Positions 1 to 6,615 are shown, counted from the first letter of the stretch. The stretch is 13,105 nt of DNA from Eubacteriales Family XIII. Incertae Sedis bacterium (GCA_031283865.1 JAITAX010000041.1:1-13105); one strand, 5' to 3'. A program made the numbers and translations. The notes: a model not told the origin generated them from the sequence alone.

Positions 1-247
1 AGAGTTCAAGATCGCGTTGCCTGAAAATCCGGCCAAGACCCTGATCTCCGAGTATCCGATCTACGACTTCAACAGGGACGGCAGCGTGGACTACGGCGAC
101 ATCGCCGAATTGCAGAGGCACTACGGCAAAACCGACGCAAGCGCCGATTGGAGCGGTATCGCTCGCATGGACATCGCGGGGGACGACGGGATCATCGACA
201 TCGCCGATCTCCTGCAGATATTCGTGTATGTAATGACAAACCGTTAA
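1..247 (+). CDS. 3' end of a gene encoding a dockerin-like C-terminal domain (5' partial)
   Basis: The reading frame is open from the window edge (first full codon at base 2) to a TAA at 245-247, so this is the tail of a longer gene. The visible 81 residues contain a duplicated calcium-binding dockerin pattern. The first loop is DFNRDGSVDYGDIAELQRHYG, seen in two parts: DFNRDGSVDYGD followed by helix IAELQRHYG. The second is DIAGDDGIIDIADLLQIFVYV. Both keep the Asp/Asn-rich F-hand loop, and they are separated by about 17 residues, as in type I dockerins. Dockerins bind cohesin domains and attach enzymes or adhesins to a scaffold. The catalytic or binding part lies outside the window, so the overall function is unknown. 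The next gene encodes a cohesin-like, SLH-anchored protein, which may be its partner. A non-calcium-binding dockerin relative is possible, because the second loop is less canonical (Gly-Asp-Asp in the middle). Confidence 0.78.
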   Translation, partial: EFKIALPENPAKTLISEYPIYDFNRDGSVDYGDIAELQRHYGKTDASADWSGIARMDIAGDDGIIDIADLLQIFVYVMTNR

Positions 248-273
248 GAAGCCTTCAAACGGCAAAACAGGAT

Positions 274-311
274 TTCGAAGCGCCGGGCCGCGAGGGTCGC
301 GGCGCTTCGAA
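274..311 (+). terminator. Strong GC-rich hairpin after the dockerin gene, possible terminator
   Basis: An outer stem TTCGAAGCG (274-282) pairs perfectly with CGCTTCGAA (303-311). Inside it, CCGCGA (288-293) pairs with TCGCGG (297-302) around a GGG loop, leaving a five-base bulge at 283-287. It begins 27 bases after the dockerin stop codon. No U-tract follows on the + strand, so it is not a canonical intrinsic terminator. It may still stop or stabilise the upstream transcript. On the other strand the hairpin is followed by a short T4 stretch, but no gene there needs it. Confidence 0.45.
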
Positions 312-361
312 GATTGAACGGCGGCGTCTCGCTTTGACGGGCGCGGGCCGATGAAAGGACG

Positions 362-1651
362 ATGCTACCGATGATGAAAATCGGAAATAGGATATTGCGC
401 GCCGCGTTCGGCGTGCTTCTCGTGTTCGCCGTCTTCGCAGCCGCCCCCTCCGCCTCCGCGGCGACGCCGATTGAGCTGACGATCCCCGCAGACGCGAAAG
501 AGTTTACGGTGGACATACACATGAATGAGAGCAGAGCTTTCGGAAGCGCGGAGTTCGGCCTTACGGCAGAGGGCGCGGAGCTGAAAAGCGTGCGGTATAC
601 GAAAGGCGATGCGCTCGGCGGCGCGGTGAGCGTCATCCCCGACGAATCAGGCGTCAGTTTTGTGGATGGGCGCTATCTGTTCGGCTTCGCCAACATTTCG
701 AACAGCTATTCGGGCAGCGTGGACGCGGGCAAGCTGACTTTCGGTTACGAGGACGACGCGCCGCTCACGCTCAGGCTCTCCCATATGAAACTCGTGTATC
801 TCACGTATTTGGCCGCGGATGGGAAATACGCAGAGGTGGAGAGCGATCTGCGCGACTACGACCACTTTGTGATCCGCGTGGTCCGCGCGGGCGCCGGCGG
901 CGATTCGGGCGATCCCGACAACCCGAATAACCCGGATAACCCGAGCAATCCCGGCAACCCGAGCAATCCCGGCGCGACGCCGGGCGGCAGCGGCGGAGGC
1001 GGAGGCGGAAGCGGCAGCGGAGGAGGCGCGCCGAGCACAGCCGTCACCGTCGAGATCGGCGAGGACAGCACGCCTTTGGCAGCGGGGAACGAGGGGCGCT
1101 CCGCGTATTTCGACGATGTGGCGGCGGGCTATGCGTGGGCCTGCAAAGAGATAGACGCGCTGTACGCGCGCGGCGTCGTCAAAGGCGTCGCGGCGCGCAT
1201 GTTTGACCCCGCGAGCAACATCACGCGAGGCGATTTTGTGCTGCTCTTCGTGCGCGCTTTCGGGCTTGAAGCGGCGTTCACGGACAATTTTGACGACGTG
1301 CCGCCGGGCAAATATTATTATGAGGCAATCGGCATCGCGAAAGCCCTCGGCGTCGCGGAGGGATACAGCGCAACGGAATTTAGGCCCGACGCGTATATAT
1401 CGAGACAGGAAACAGCCGCCCTCATCTATCGCGCGATGAACGTGATCGGCAAGCCTTTCGAAGAAGGCGCGGAGGCGGACACGGCGGCGTTTGCGGACGG
1501 CGAAAGCGTGGCCGAATACGCGGCGAGCGCCGTGCGCGCGCTGATAAGGGCGGGCGTAATCAAGGGCGACGGCGGCAATATCAATCCCCGCGGCTTCACG
1601 ACGCGCGCGGAGACCGCCGTCATGATCTACCGTTTGACCGACGGGAACTGA
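362..1651 (+). CDS. Secreted cohesin-like protein with three C-terminal S-layer homology repeats
   Basis: This is a 429-residue surface protein. Residues 1-33 form a signal peptide: basic MKIGNR, a hydrophobic stretch, then an APSASA-A cleavage site. Residues about 35-175 are a beta-rich domain resembling cohesins (TPIELTIPADAKEFTVDIHM, then GSAEFGLTAEGAELKSVRY, then GRYLFGFANISN). A linker of (D/N/S/G)NP repeats plus a Gly/Ser run covers about 180-230. Three SLH repeats follow, starting near residues 249 (YFDDVAAGYAWACKEI), 310 (NFDDVPPGKYYYEAI) and 374 (FADGESVAEYAASAV). The second has an ITRGD-like variant, SRQET. SLH domains bind pyruvylated wall polymers and hold the protein on the cell surface. 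AAAGGA at 354-359 sits too close to the ATG at 362, so the ATG at 371 (MMKIGN) is the likelier start. The cohesin assignment is from pattern only; a related carbohydrate-binding fold is the main alternative. Confidence 0.85.
   Translation: MLPMMKIGNRILRAAFGVLLVFAVFAAAPSASAATPIELTIPADAKEFTVDIHMNESRAFGSAEFGLTAEGAELKSVRYTKGDALGGAVSVIPDESGVSFVDGRYLFGFANISNSYSGSVDAGKLTFGYEDDAPLTLRLSHMKLVYLTYLAADGKYAEVESDLRDYDHFVIRVVRAGAGGDSGDPDNPNNPDNPSNPGNPSNPGATPGGSGGGGGGSGSGGGAPSTAVTVEIGEDSTPLAAGNEGRSAYFDDVAAGYAWACKEIDALYARGVVKGVAARMFDPASNITRGDFVLLFVRAFGLEAAFTDNFDDVPPGKYYYEAIGIAKALGVAEGYSATEFRPDAYISRQETAALIYRAMNVIGKPFEEGAEADTAAFADGESVAEYAASAVRALIRAGVIKGDGGNINPRGFTTRAETAVMIYRLTDGN
908..1035 (+). repeat. Low-complexity coding repeat: Asn-Pro linker followed by a Gly/Ser run
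   Basis: Nine-base units of the form xAC/xAT-CCC/CCG-(g/a)(a/g)(c/t) encode about six copies of (D/N/S/G)NP. A GGC/GGA-rich tract encoding Gly-Ser follows. This is the flexible spacer between the cohesin-like domain and the SLH anchor. Such slippage-prone repeats often vary in length between strains. Confidence 0.8.
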
Positions 1652-1654
1652 GGC

Positions 1655-1690
1655 CGCACCTCGGCGCGCACCTCGGCGCGCACCTCGGCG
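1655..1690 (+). repeat. Perfect tandem repeat, 3 x 12 bp, just after the SLH gene
   Basis: CGCACCTCGGCG occurs three times without a mismatch or gap (1655-1666, 1667-1678, 1679-1690), starting four bases after the TGA stop. The array ends inside the palindrome CGGCGCCG (1686-1693). It is non-coding and does not form an obvious terminator by itself. The rest of the gap up to the first CHR gene has TTGACC at 1715-1720, but I see no convincing -10 at the right distance. Confidence 0.9.
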
Positions 1691-1755
1691 CCGCCAAGCT
1701 TGATCGAGTTGTTTTTGACCTGATGTTTTGCGGAAAAATGCCGATATCAGTACAT

Positions 1756-2328
1756 ATGGAGAAGAATCCGAAAAATTATTTTAAGCTGTTCAGCGCCATG
1801 TTCTTTTTGAGCGCCTTTACTTTCGGCGGCGGCTATGTCATCGTTCCGCTGATGAAAAAGAAGTTTGTGGACGAAACGGCCTGGCTGGAAGAAGACGAAA
1901 TGACAGACATCGTGGCGATGGCGCAGTCCGCGCCGGGGGTGATGGCGGTCAACGCGTCCATTCTCGTGGGACGGCGGCTGCTGGGCCTGTCCGGCATACC
2001 CGTGGCGGTTGCCGGCACCGTGCTGCCGCCGCTCATCATCCTGTCGGTGATCTCGCTGTTCTACGCCGCGTTCCGGGACAACGCCGTCGTGCGCGCCGTG
2101 CTGAACGGCATGACGGCCGGGGTATGCGCGGTCATTTTCGACGCGGCGATCACAATGGGCGGCAAGGTGGTTAAGACGAAAAAACCGCTGCCCATCCTCA
2201 TCATGGCGGGGGCTTTCCTCGCCTGTTTCGCGCTGCGCATCAACCTCATATACATCATTCTGTTCTGCGGCTCGCTCGGCGCCTTGGTGGGTCTGCGCGA
2301 CAAGAAAACGGGAAAGGAGCGCATATAG
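1756..2328 (+). CDS. chrA: CHR-family (chromate transporter) half-size protein, first of a pair
   Basis: This 190-residue membrane protein belongs to the short-chain CHR family. Near the N-terminus it has the family motif FTFGGGYVIVPLMKKKFV. The core signature follows: AQSAPGVMAVNASILVGRRLLG, here split as AQSAPGVMAVNAS and then ILVGRRLLGLSG. After that come several hydrophobic segments (GTVLPPLIILSVISLFYAAF; LPILIMAGAFLACFALRI; LIYIILFCGSLGALVGL). Characterised CHR proteins export chromate by proton-linked antiport; the natural substrate in an anaerobe is not established. Paired short CHR proteins are known to work together as two halves of one transporter, and the partner gene begins three bases after this stop. 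The frame is open further upstream (ATGs at 1723 and 1738), but the protein aligned to the family begins around MEKNPKNYFKLF. No good Shine-Dalgarno precedes any of the three candidates, so the start is uncertain. Confidence 0.88.
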   Translation: MEKNPKNYFKLFSAMFFLSAFTFGGGYVIVPLMKKKFVDETAWLEEDEMTDIVAMAQSAPGVMAVNASILVGRRLLGLSGIPVAVAGTVLPPLIILSVISLFYAAFRDNAVVRAVLNGMTAGVCAVIFDAAITMGGKVVKTKKPLPILIMAGAFLACFALRINLIYIILFCGSLGALVGLRDKKTGKERI

Positions 2329-2331
2329 GGC

Positions 2332-2937
2332 ATGATCTACTTCCAACTGTTCCTGAGCTTCTTTCAGATCGGACTGTTCAGCTTCGGCGGCGGCCTTGCC
2401 GCCCTGCCGCTGATACAAAGCCGGTTGGTGGACATCCGCGGCTGGCTGACCCTCGCCGAATTTGCGGACATCGTCACCGTTTCGGAAATGACGCCCGGTC
2501 CCATCGCCATAAACGCGGCGACCTTTGCGGGAACGAAGATCGCGGGTCTCGGCGGGGCGCTGGCGGCCACCTTGGGTTGCGTCCTGCCGTCCTGCATCAT
2601 CGTAACGCTCTTGGCGTGGCTGTATGATCGGTATAAGGAATCACCGGCGATCAGAGGGGCGCTGACGGGCTTGCGGTCGACCGCGGCGGCCTTGATTTTC
2701 TCGGCGGGCCTGTCCATCCTCATCCTGTCCTTTTGGGGTTCGGGCGGCTTCACGCTCGACGGATCGTCCATCGACTTCACGGCCGTCATCATGTTCGCGG
2801 CGGGCCTGTTTTTGCTGCGAAAATTCAAGCCGAACCCCATTTTTATCCTGTTGGGCAGCGGCCTGCTCGGAGCTGTCTGCTATCTCGTCGAATTTACCGA
2901 ACTTTTTCACAAAATCGGTGTTGGATTTTACAAATGA
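2332..2937 (+). CDS. chrA: CHR-family (chromate transporter) half-size protein, second of a pair
   Basis: This 201-residue membrane protein is a paralogue of the preceding gene product. It begins MIYFQLFLSFFQIGLFSFGG, with the FSFGGGLAALPLIQSRLV motif. The CHR signature follows as SEMTPGPIAINAATFAG, closer to the family consensus than the SAPGVMAVNAS of the first half. Hydrophobic segments continue through GCVLPSCIIVTLLAWLYDRY, IFSAGLSILILSFWG and FTAVIMFAAGLFLLRKF to a short C-terminal tail. AAAGGAG at 2313-2319, inside the end of the upstream gene, gives a somewhat long spacing of 12. The two halves are almost certainly cotranscribed and probably form a heterodimer. The last 50 bases of the gene overlap the possible control region of the phn operon. 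Oxyanion export is the family-level prediction; specificity cannot be read from the sequence. Confidence 0.9.
   Translation: MIYFQLFLSFFQIGLFSFGGGLAALPLIQSRLVDIRGWLTLAEFADIVTVSEMTPGPIAINAATFAGTKIAGLGGALAATLGCVLPSCIIVTLLAWLYDRYKESPAIRGALTGLRSTAAALIFSAGLSILILSFWGSGGFTLDGSSIDFTAVIMFAAGLFLLRKFKPNPIFILLGSGLLGAVCYLVEFTELFHKIGVGFYK
2893..2932 (+). promoter_or_regulatory. Candidate PHO-box-like hexamer series upstream of phnD
   Basis: Three hexamers resemble the PhoP-binding repeat TT(A/T/C)ACA known from Bacillus: TTTACC (2893-2898), TTCACA (2906-2911) and TTTACA (2927-2932). Start-to-start distances are 13 and 21 bases, close to one and two helical turns. No match is visible at the missing position near 2917. 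They lie 10-49 bases upstream of a perfect TATAAT, on the promoter-proximal side expected for a PhoP-activated gene. This is an inference from short AT-rich words that overlap a coding region. Confidence 0.35.
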
Positions 2938-2947
2938 TCCTTATAAT
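2921..2947 (+). promoter_or_regulatory. Candidate promoter of the phn operon
   Basis: A perfect -10 element TATAAT lies at 2942-2947, the first non-coding bases after the second CHR gene. The best -35 at an acceptable distance is poor (TTGGAT at 2921-2926, 15-base spacer, 3/6 match), which fits an activator-dependent promoter. Transcription would start near 2954, leaving a leader of about 60 bases before phnD. Confidence 0.5.
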
Positions 2948-2954
2948 TTGTGGT

Positions 2955-2976
2955 GACGGTATGAAGAAATGCCGTC
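2955..2976 (+). promoter_or_regulatory. Hairpin at the predicted 5' end of the phn transcript
   Basis: GACGGTAT (2955-2962) pairs with ATGCCGTC (2969-2976) over eight base pairs, one of them a G-U, around the six-base loop GAAGAA. It has no U-tract, so it is unlikely to be a terminator. It sits right at the start site predicted from TATAAT. It could be a 5' stabilising stem-loop or, as DNA, an operator half-site pair. Confidence 0.5.
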
Positions 2977-3014
2977 GAATCAATTAAAGGAATGTGAAAA
3001 GAGGGTAAAAGAAC

Positions 3015-4115
3015 ATGAGAAAACACAGGATTTCAAGAGTGGTGCCGTCGATTCTGCTCGCGGTCGTCATGGCGGCGGCTATGATCGGCTGCGGCTCGGG
3101 GGCATCGAACAATGCTTCCGCTTCAAATGACGCAGCAGAGGCGGATGCGCAGGACGCCGGCGCGCAGACATCCTCCGCGAACACGGGACCCATCAACGTC
3201 GTCTGGTATCCCAACGAGTCGTCAAACACGCACGAAGACATCCGCGCGGAGGTCGGCAGGCTGATCGAGCAGGCGACCGGCAGAAAGGCGGAGCATAAGC
3301 TGACGACCGATTACACCATCGCCATCGAGTCCATAGCGAGCGGTTCGGCGGACATCGCGATGTCGATGGGCGCGGTCGGCTACGTAGAAGCCAAAAACAG
3401 GAATCCGCAGGTCGATGTGCTGTTCGTCAACGCCGACGCAAACGGCACGCTTGAGGAGGCAAAATATTTCTCGTGGCTCTGCGTGAACACGAGCGACGCC
3501 GATCAATACAAAAGCGGCGGGACCTATGCCATCGACAACATAAAGGGAAAGAAGATGTCCTTTGTTTCCAACAGCTCCACCTCGGGTTTCAGGGTGCCCA
3601 CCGCCTCGATCATCGAGCATTTTGCAAGCGACAACTTGGACGAGGATCAATTGATCGAAGGCGGATCCGACAAGTTCTTCGGCGAAGTGTATTTCGGAGG
3701 CTCGCATCAGGGCTCCGCCGTCAATCTGGTCGGCGGCATCGCCGACGTCGCGGCCTTTTGCGACATCGAGCTGGCCCCGTACATAGAGTTGAAAGAGGGC
3801 GCTGAAAATACGGTCGGCGCCGTGTATGCCGTCAAGCAGGGCGCCGACGCCCCCTTTGACGTTCATGCGGGCAAGGACTTTGTCGTTATCGCCTGCACGC
3901 CTGTTTTCAACGGTCCCTGCGCCTACAACCCGCAAAACCTGAGCGCGGATGAGATCGAAGCGCTTCGCGCCCTGTTCACTTCGCCCGAAGTCGCGGACAA
4001 CGAGACCCTCTTTTACGACGCGGATGTCGAGGGCGCCTCGGGCTTGTTCAAAAAATCCTCCAGTTACGGCTATGTGCTGACCGCGGATTCGTGGTACGAC
4101 CCCTATCGTCGATAA
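3015..4115 (+). CDS. phnD: Phosphonate ABC transporter substrate-binding lipoprotein PhnD
   Basis: This 366-residue lipoprotein is the extracellular binding component of the phosphonate importer. The signal sequence MRKHRISRVVPSILLAVVMA leads to the lipobox MIGC, with Cys26 as the lipidation site. An Ala/Ser/Asp-rich tether of about 25 residues follows. The mature domain has features of the PhnD/PtxB/PhnS family: INVVWYPNESSNTHEDIRAE near the start, then GSADIAMSMGAVGYVEA, then the ligand-binding SNSSTSGFRVPTASI loop. Further on come HQGSAVNLVGGIADVAAFCD and a C-terminal SYGYVLTADSWYDPYR. It is longer than E. coli PhnD (about 338 residues), mainly because of the lipoprotein leader and tether. 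GAGGG at 3001-3005, nine bases upstream, sets the start. It is first in the operon. Methylphosphonate, aminoethylphosphonate or phosphite specificity cannot be decided from sequence, but the linked C-P lyase genes favour phosphonates. Confidence 0.93.
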   Translation: MRKHRISRVVPSILLAVVMAAAMIGCGSGASNNASASNDAAEADAQDAGAQTSSANTGPINVVWYPNESSNTHEDIRAEVGRLIEQATGRKAEHKLTTDYTIAIESIASGSADIAMSMGAVGYVEAKNRNPQVDVLFVNADANGTLEEAKYFSWLCVNTSDADQYKSGGTYAIDNIKGKKMSFVSNSSTSGFRVPTASIIEHFASDNLDEDQLIEGGSDKFFGEVYFGGSHQGSAVNLVGGIADVAAFCDIELAPYIELKEGAENTVGAVYAVKQGADAPFDVHAGKDFVVIACTPVFNGPCAYNPQNLSADEIEALRALFTSPEVADNETLFYDADVEGASGLFKKSSSYGYVLTADSWYDPYRR

Positions 4116-4125
4116 AAGCCAAAAG

Positions 4126-4138
4126 CCTGCGACGCAGG
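4126..4138 (+). other. Small hairpin in the phnD-phnC gap
   Basis: CCTGC (4126-4130) and GCAGG (4134-4138) form a perfect five-base-pair stem around GAC, in the 45-base gap that is the longest inside the operon. A 3' structure here could stabilise phnD mRNA, so that the binding protein is made in excess over the ATPase. There is no T-run, so it is not a terminator. Confidence 0.35.
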
Positions 4139-4160
4139 GTCGGCGGGGAGGTATGCGCGC

Positions 4161-4931
4161 ATGTCCGTCTTAGAATTTCAAAAGGTAAGCAAACTGTACA
4201 ACAACGTGACGCAGGCGCTGACGGAGGTTTCGTTTCGCGTGGACGAGGGCGAGATCGTGTCCGTCATCGGACCCTCCGGTTCCGGGAAATCGACCGTCCT
4301 GCGCTGCATCAACCGGCTCGTCGATGTGACGCAGGGCAGCATCCTGTTCGACGGCCGGGACATAACCCGCGTGGGAAAAAAGGAAATACGGCAGCTTCGC
4401 AAAAAAATCGGGATGATCTTCCAGCACTATAACCTCGTGAACAGGCTCAGCGTCATCGAAAACGTGCTGCACGGGCGGCTCGGCCACAAGTCCGCGCTGA
4501 GCGGCGCCGCCGGATACTTTACCGAGCAGGAAAAGGAAAACGCCTTTTGCCTCTTGGAAAGGCTCGGCCTTACCGAGCAGGCGTACAAGCGCTGCGACGA
4601 ATTGTCCGGCGGACAAAAGCAGCGCGTGGGCATCGCCCGTTCGCTCATGCAGGAACCGCGACTGATTTTATGCGATGAACCGATTGCGTCCCTCGACCCG
4701 AGCTCGTCCAAGGTGATTATGGATTATCTGAGCGACATCAACAAAACCATGAAGATCACCTGCATTTTCAACCTGCATCAGGTGGACGTCGCGATGAAGT
4801 ATTCGGGCAGAATCATCGGGCTCACATCGGGCCGGATCGTGTTTGACGGCCCGCCCGACCGGCTGAGCAAAGCCAAAATTCATGAGATCTATCAATCGAA
4901 CGAAGGCGAATTGATTACGGATGTCGGGTGA
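4161..4931 (+). CDS. phnC: Phosphonate ABC transporter ATP-binding protein PhnC
   Basis: This 256-residue cytoplasmic ATPase energises phosphonate import with PhnD and the two PhnE proteins. It has the full ABC set: Walker A GPSGSGKST (residues 37-45), a Q-loop MIFQHYNLVNRLSVIENVLHG, signature LSGGQKQRVGIARSL, Walker B LILCDEPIASLD and the switch His in FNLHQVDVA. The NLVNRLSVIENVL stretch and the segment after it (HGRLGHKSALSGAAGYFTEQ) are typical of PhnC, rather than of amino-acid or methionine importers. The length matches E. coli PhnC (about 262). GGGGAGG at 4145-4151 lies nine bases before the ATG. The 3' end overlaps the first phnE by about 11 bases if the upstream phnE start is used, which points to coupled translation. 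Confidence 0.95.
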   Translation: MSVLEFQKVSKLYNNVTQALTEVSFRVDEGEIVSVIGPSGSGKSTVLRCINRLVDVTQGSILFDGRDITRVGKKEIRQLRKKIGMIFQHYNLVNRLSVIENVLHGRLGHKSALSGAAGYFTEQEKENAFCLLERLGLTEQAYKRCDELSGGQKQRVGIARSLMQEPRLILCDEPIASLDPSSSKVIMDYLSDINKTMKITCIFNLHQVDVAMKYSGRIIGLTSGRIVFDGPPDRLSKAKIHEIYQSNEGELITDVG

Positions 4932-5745
4932 TCGCATGAAAAAGACGCCCGGTTCCAAAGAAAAAGCAGCCGTGTTTGTCGCGAGAAAGAGGAACTTCAC
5001 AATAGCGTTTCTGGGCGTATTTGCAGTTTTTATAATCTCTTCCCTCGCGACCGGCTACGATGTCGCCGGCGGTTTTGCGGCCGTACCCAAAGCCGTTCAC
5101 TGGATGGCAAGCAATTTCGTCCCCGATGAAAAGGCTTGGTCTCGGCTCCCGAATATCCTTGCCAAGCTGATCGAAACGGCCTTTTTGTCGGTGGCCGTCA
5201 CCGTGTGCGCCGCCGTATGCGCGTTTTTCTTCGGTTTGCCCGGAACGAGAACCTTGAAGCTCAACCCGTGGGTCGGCAGAGCGGTCAGAATCATTGCCGC
5301 GTTTTTCAGAAATGTCCCCGATGTGGTCTGGGCGATGCTCCTGCTCTTTTCGTTCGGGCAAAACATACTGACGGGCTTCTTCGCGCTGTTTTTCTACACT
5401 TTCGGCATATTGACCCGCACGTTTATCGAAACCGTTGACGAAGTCAGCGCGGACTGCATAGAGGCTTTGCACGCCGCCGGCGCGGGCGATCTGCAGACGG
5501 TCTTTCAAGGCATTCTGCCGTCTTCGATGCCTGAGATCCTCTCGTGGATCCTCTATATGATCGAAACAAATATACGGAACTCCACCTTGATCGGCATACT
5601 CACGGCAACGGGCATAGGCTATCTGTTCGATTTGTACTACAAGCGGATGGATTACGCTTCGGCGGGTCTCGTCGTCCTGTCCGTCGTCCTGCTGGTTATC
5701 GCCATAGAGCTGCTCTCGAATCAAATCAGAAAGGTGATTCTGTGA
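4921..5745 (+). CDS. phnE: Phosphonate ABC transporter permease PhnE (first copy)
   Basis: This 274-residue inner-membrane permease has about six membrane segments. The first is FTIAFLGVFAVFIISSLATG, followed by a large extracytoplasmic loop. The cytoplasmic coupling (EAA) motif is EALHAAGAGDLQTVFQGILP, which docks onto PhnC. Upstream of it are the PhnE-typical FFRNVPDVVWAMLLL and GILTRTFIETVDEV. A start at ATG 4921 overlaps phnC by 11 bases. ATG 4936 (MKKTPGSKEK), five bases after the phnC stop, would remove five residues and is equally plausible; neither has a strong Shine-Dalgarno. It is followed directly by a second, divergent phnE, so the membrane channel is probably a heterodimer rather than a homodimer. 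Confidence 0.93.
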   Translation: MSGDRMKKTPGSKEKAAVFVARKRNFTIAFLGVFAVFIISSLATGYDVAGGFAAVPKAVHWMASNFVPDEKAWSRLPNILAKLIETAFLSVAVTVCAAVCAFFFGLPGTRTLKLNPWVGRAVRIIAAFFRNVPDVVWAMLLLFSFGQNILTGFFALFFYTFGILTRTFIETVDEVSADCIEALHAAGAGDLQTVFQGILPSSMPEILSWILYMIETNIRNSTLIGILTATGIGYLFDLYYKRMDYASAGLVVLSVVLLVIAIELLSNQIRKVIL

Positions 5746-6614
5746 TGAATGAACTCGTCGCTGCGGAACGCGGCCTTGCGCTTCCGGAGCTGCAAAGATG
5801 TATGCAAAAAAGCCGCGCAGGCAAAATCAAGACGGCGGCGAAATCGAAAAACAGGCTCGCCGTGCGGCTGACCGTTTTTGTCCTGCTCGGGCTCACGCTG
5901 TGCGGTTTTGCGACTTTCGATTATAAAAACATCGATCTGCTCGCGGCCATTGCCGGGACGCTCGACAATGCAAGGGTGCTGTTCGGGCAGCCCCGTTTGA
6001 TGTACACCAACGGGGCCGAGGCGTGGACGGCCTTGCTCGTAAGCTTTTCCCTCGGCGCGCTTTCCACGATCTTCGGCGCCCTCCTCGGCCTGCTCGGCGC
6101 CTTGTTCTGCGCCGGAAATATTGCCAATCCCATAGCGGCCGGCATCATAAAGCGCTTCGTTTCTCTGATTAGAGCCGTGCCGACGATTTTGTGGGTGCTC
6201 ATATTCACCGTCGCGGCGGGCCTTGGGAGCGTCGCCGCGGTCGTCGGCCTCACGTTCCACAGCGCCGGCTATCTGACAAAGGCTTACGCCGAATCCATAG
6301 AGGAAATGGACAGCGGCGTCATCGAGGCCCTAAAGGCGAGCGGCGCAAGCTTTTGGCAGATCGTTTTTCAAGCGATTCTTCCGTCGTCGATCAGCTATAT
6401 GGTGGCTTGGACTTTCCTGCGCTTCGAAATCAATTTCATCAACGCGATTGCCGTGGGCGCCGCGGCCGGAGCGGGCGGCATCGGCTTTGAGCTGTACATG
6501 GCCGGCAGCCATTACTTCGATCTGCGCGAACTCGGCTGGATCACCTATATGGTCGTCGCCGCCGTGATTGCGCTCGAACTGCTTGCGACGAAGATCAAGG
6601 CAAAGGTCGGATAA
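5745..6614 (+). CDS. phnE: Phosphonate ABC transporter permease PhnE (second copy)
   Basis: This 289-residue permease is the partner of the preceding PhnE. The ATG (5745) shares its A with the TGA of the first phnE. AGAAAGGTG ends nine bases upstream, so this start is well supported although the frame is open further upstream. A basic, probably cytoplasmic N-terminus of about 40 residues precedes the first membrane helix (LAVRLTVFVLLGLTLCGFAT). The coupling motif is EALKASGASFWQIVFQAILP, preceded by LIRAVPTILWVLIFTVAAGLG and YLTKAYAESIEEMD, parallel to the first copy. A Gly/Ala-rich segment, GAAAGAGGIGFELYMAG, precedes the last helices. The stop is one base from phnG. Tandem phnE genes are known in several phosphonate operons, where the two proteins are thought to pair. 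Confidence 0.93.
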   Translation: MNELVAAERGLALPELQRCMQKSRAGKIKTAAKSKNRLAVRLTVFVLLGLTLCGFATFDYKNIDLLAAIAGTLDNARVLFGQPRLMYTNGAEAWTALLVSFSLGALSTIFGALLGLLGALFCAGNIANPIAAGIIKRFVSLIRAVPTILWVLIFTVAAGLGSVAAVVGLTFHSAGYLTKAYAESIEEMDSGVIEALKASGASFWQIVFQAILPSSISYMVAWTFLRFEINFINAIAVGAAAGAGGIGFELYMAGSHYFDLRELGWITYMVVAAVIALELLATKIKAKVG

Positions 6615-6615
6615 G

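Noticed and set aside
908..1035. CRISPR-like or regulatory repeat array
   Set aside because: The repetition is in frame and explained by the (D/N/S/G)NP and Gly/Ser linker of the SLH protein; there are no spacers.
856..1071. Proline-rich - strand frame opposite the Gly/Asn-Pro linker
   Set aside because: The poly-Pro and Leu-Gly repeats are the reverse reading of the Gly-rich and Asn-Pro linker codons.
1715..1748. TTGACC at 1715-1720 as a -35 for the CHR genes
   Set aside because: No acceptable -10 occurs 16-18 bases downstream; the nearest AT-rich words are at 13 or 22 bases and match poorly.
1747..2418. Long open frame on the - strand (223 codons) across the CHR genes
   Set aside because: It is antisense to two clearly recognised membrane proteins, is rich in Gln/Arg/His as expected from reverse reading of GC-rich code, and has no ribosome-binding site or family resemblance.
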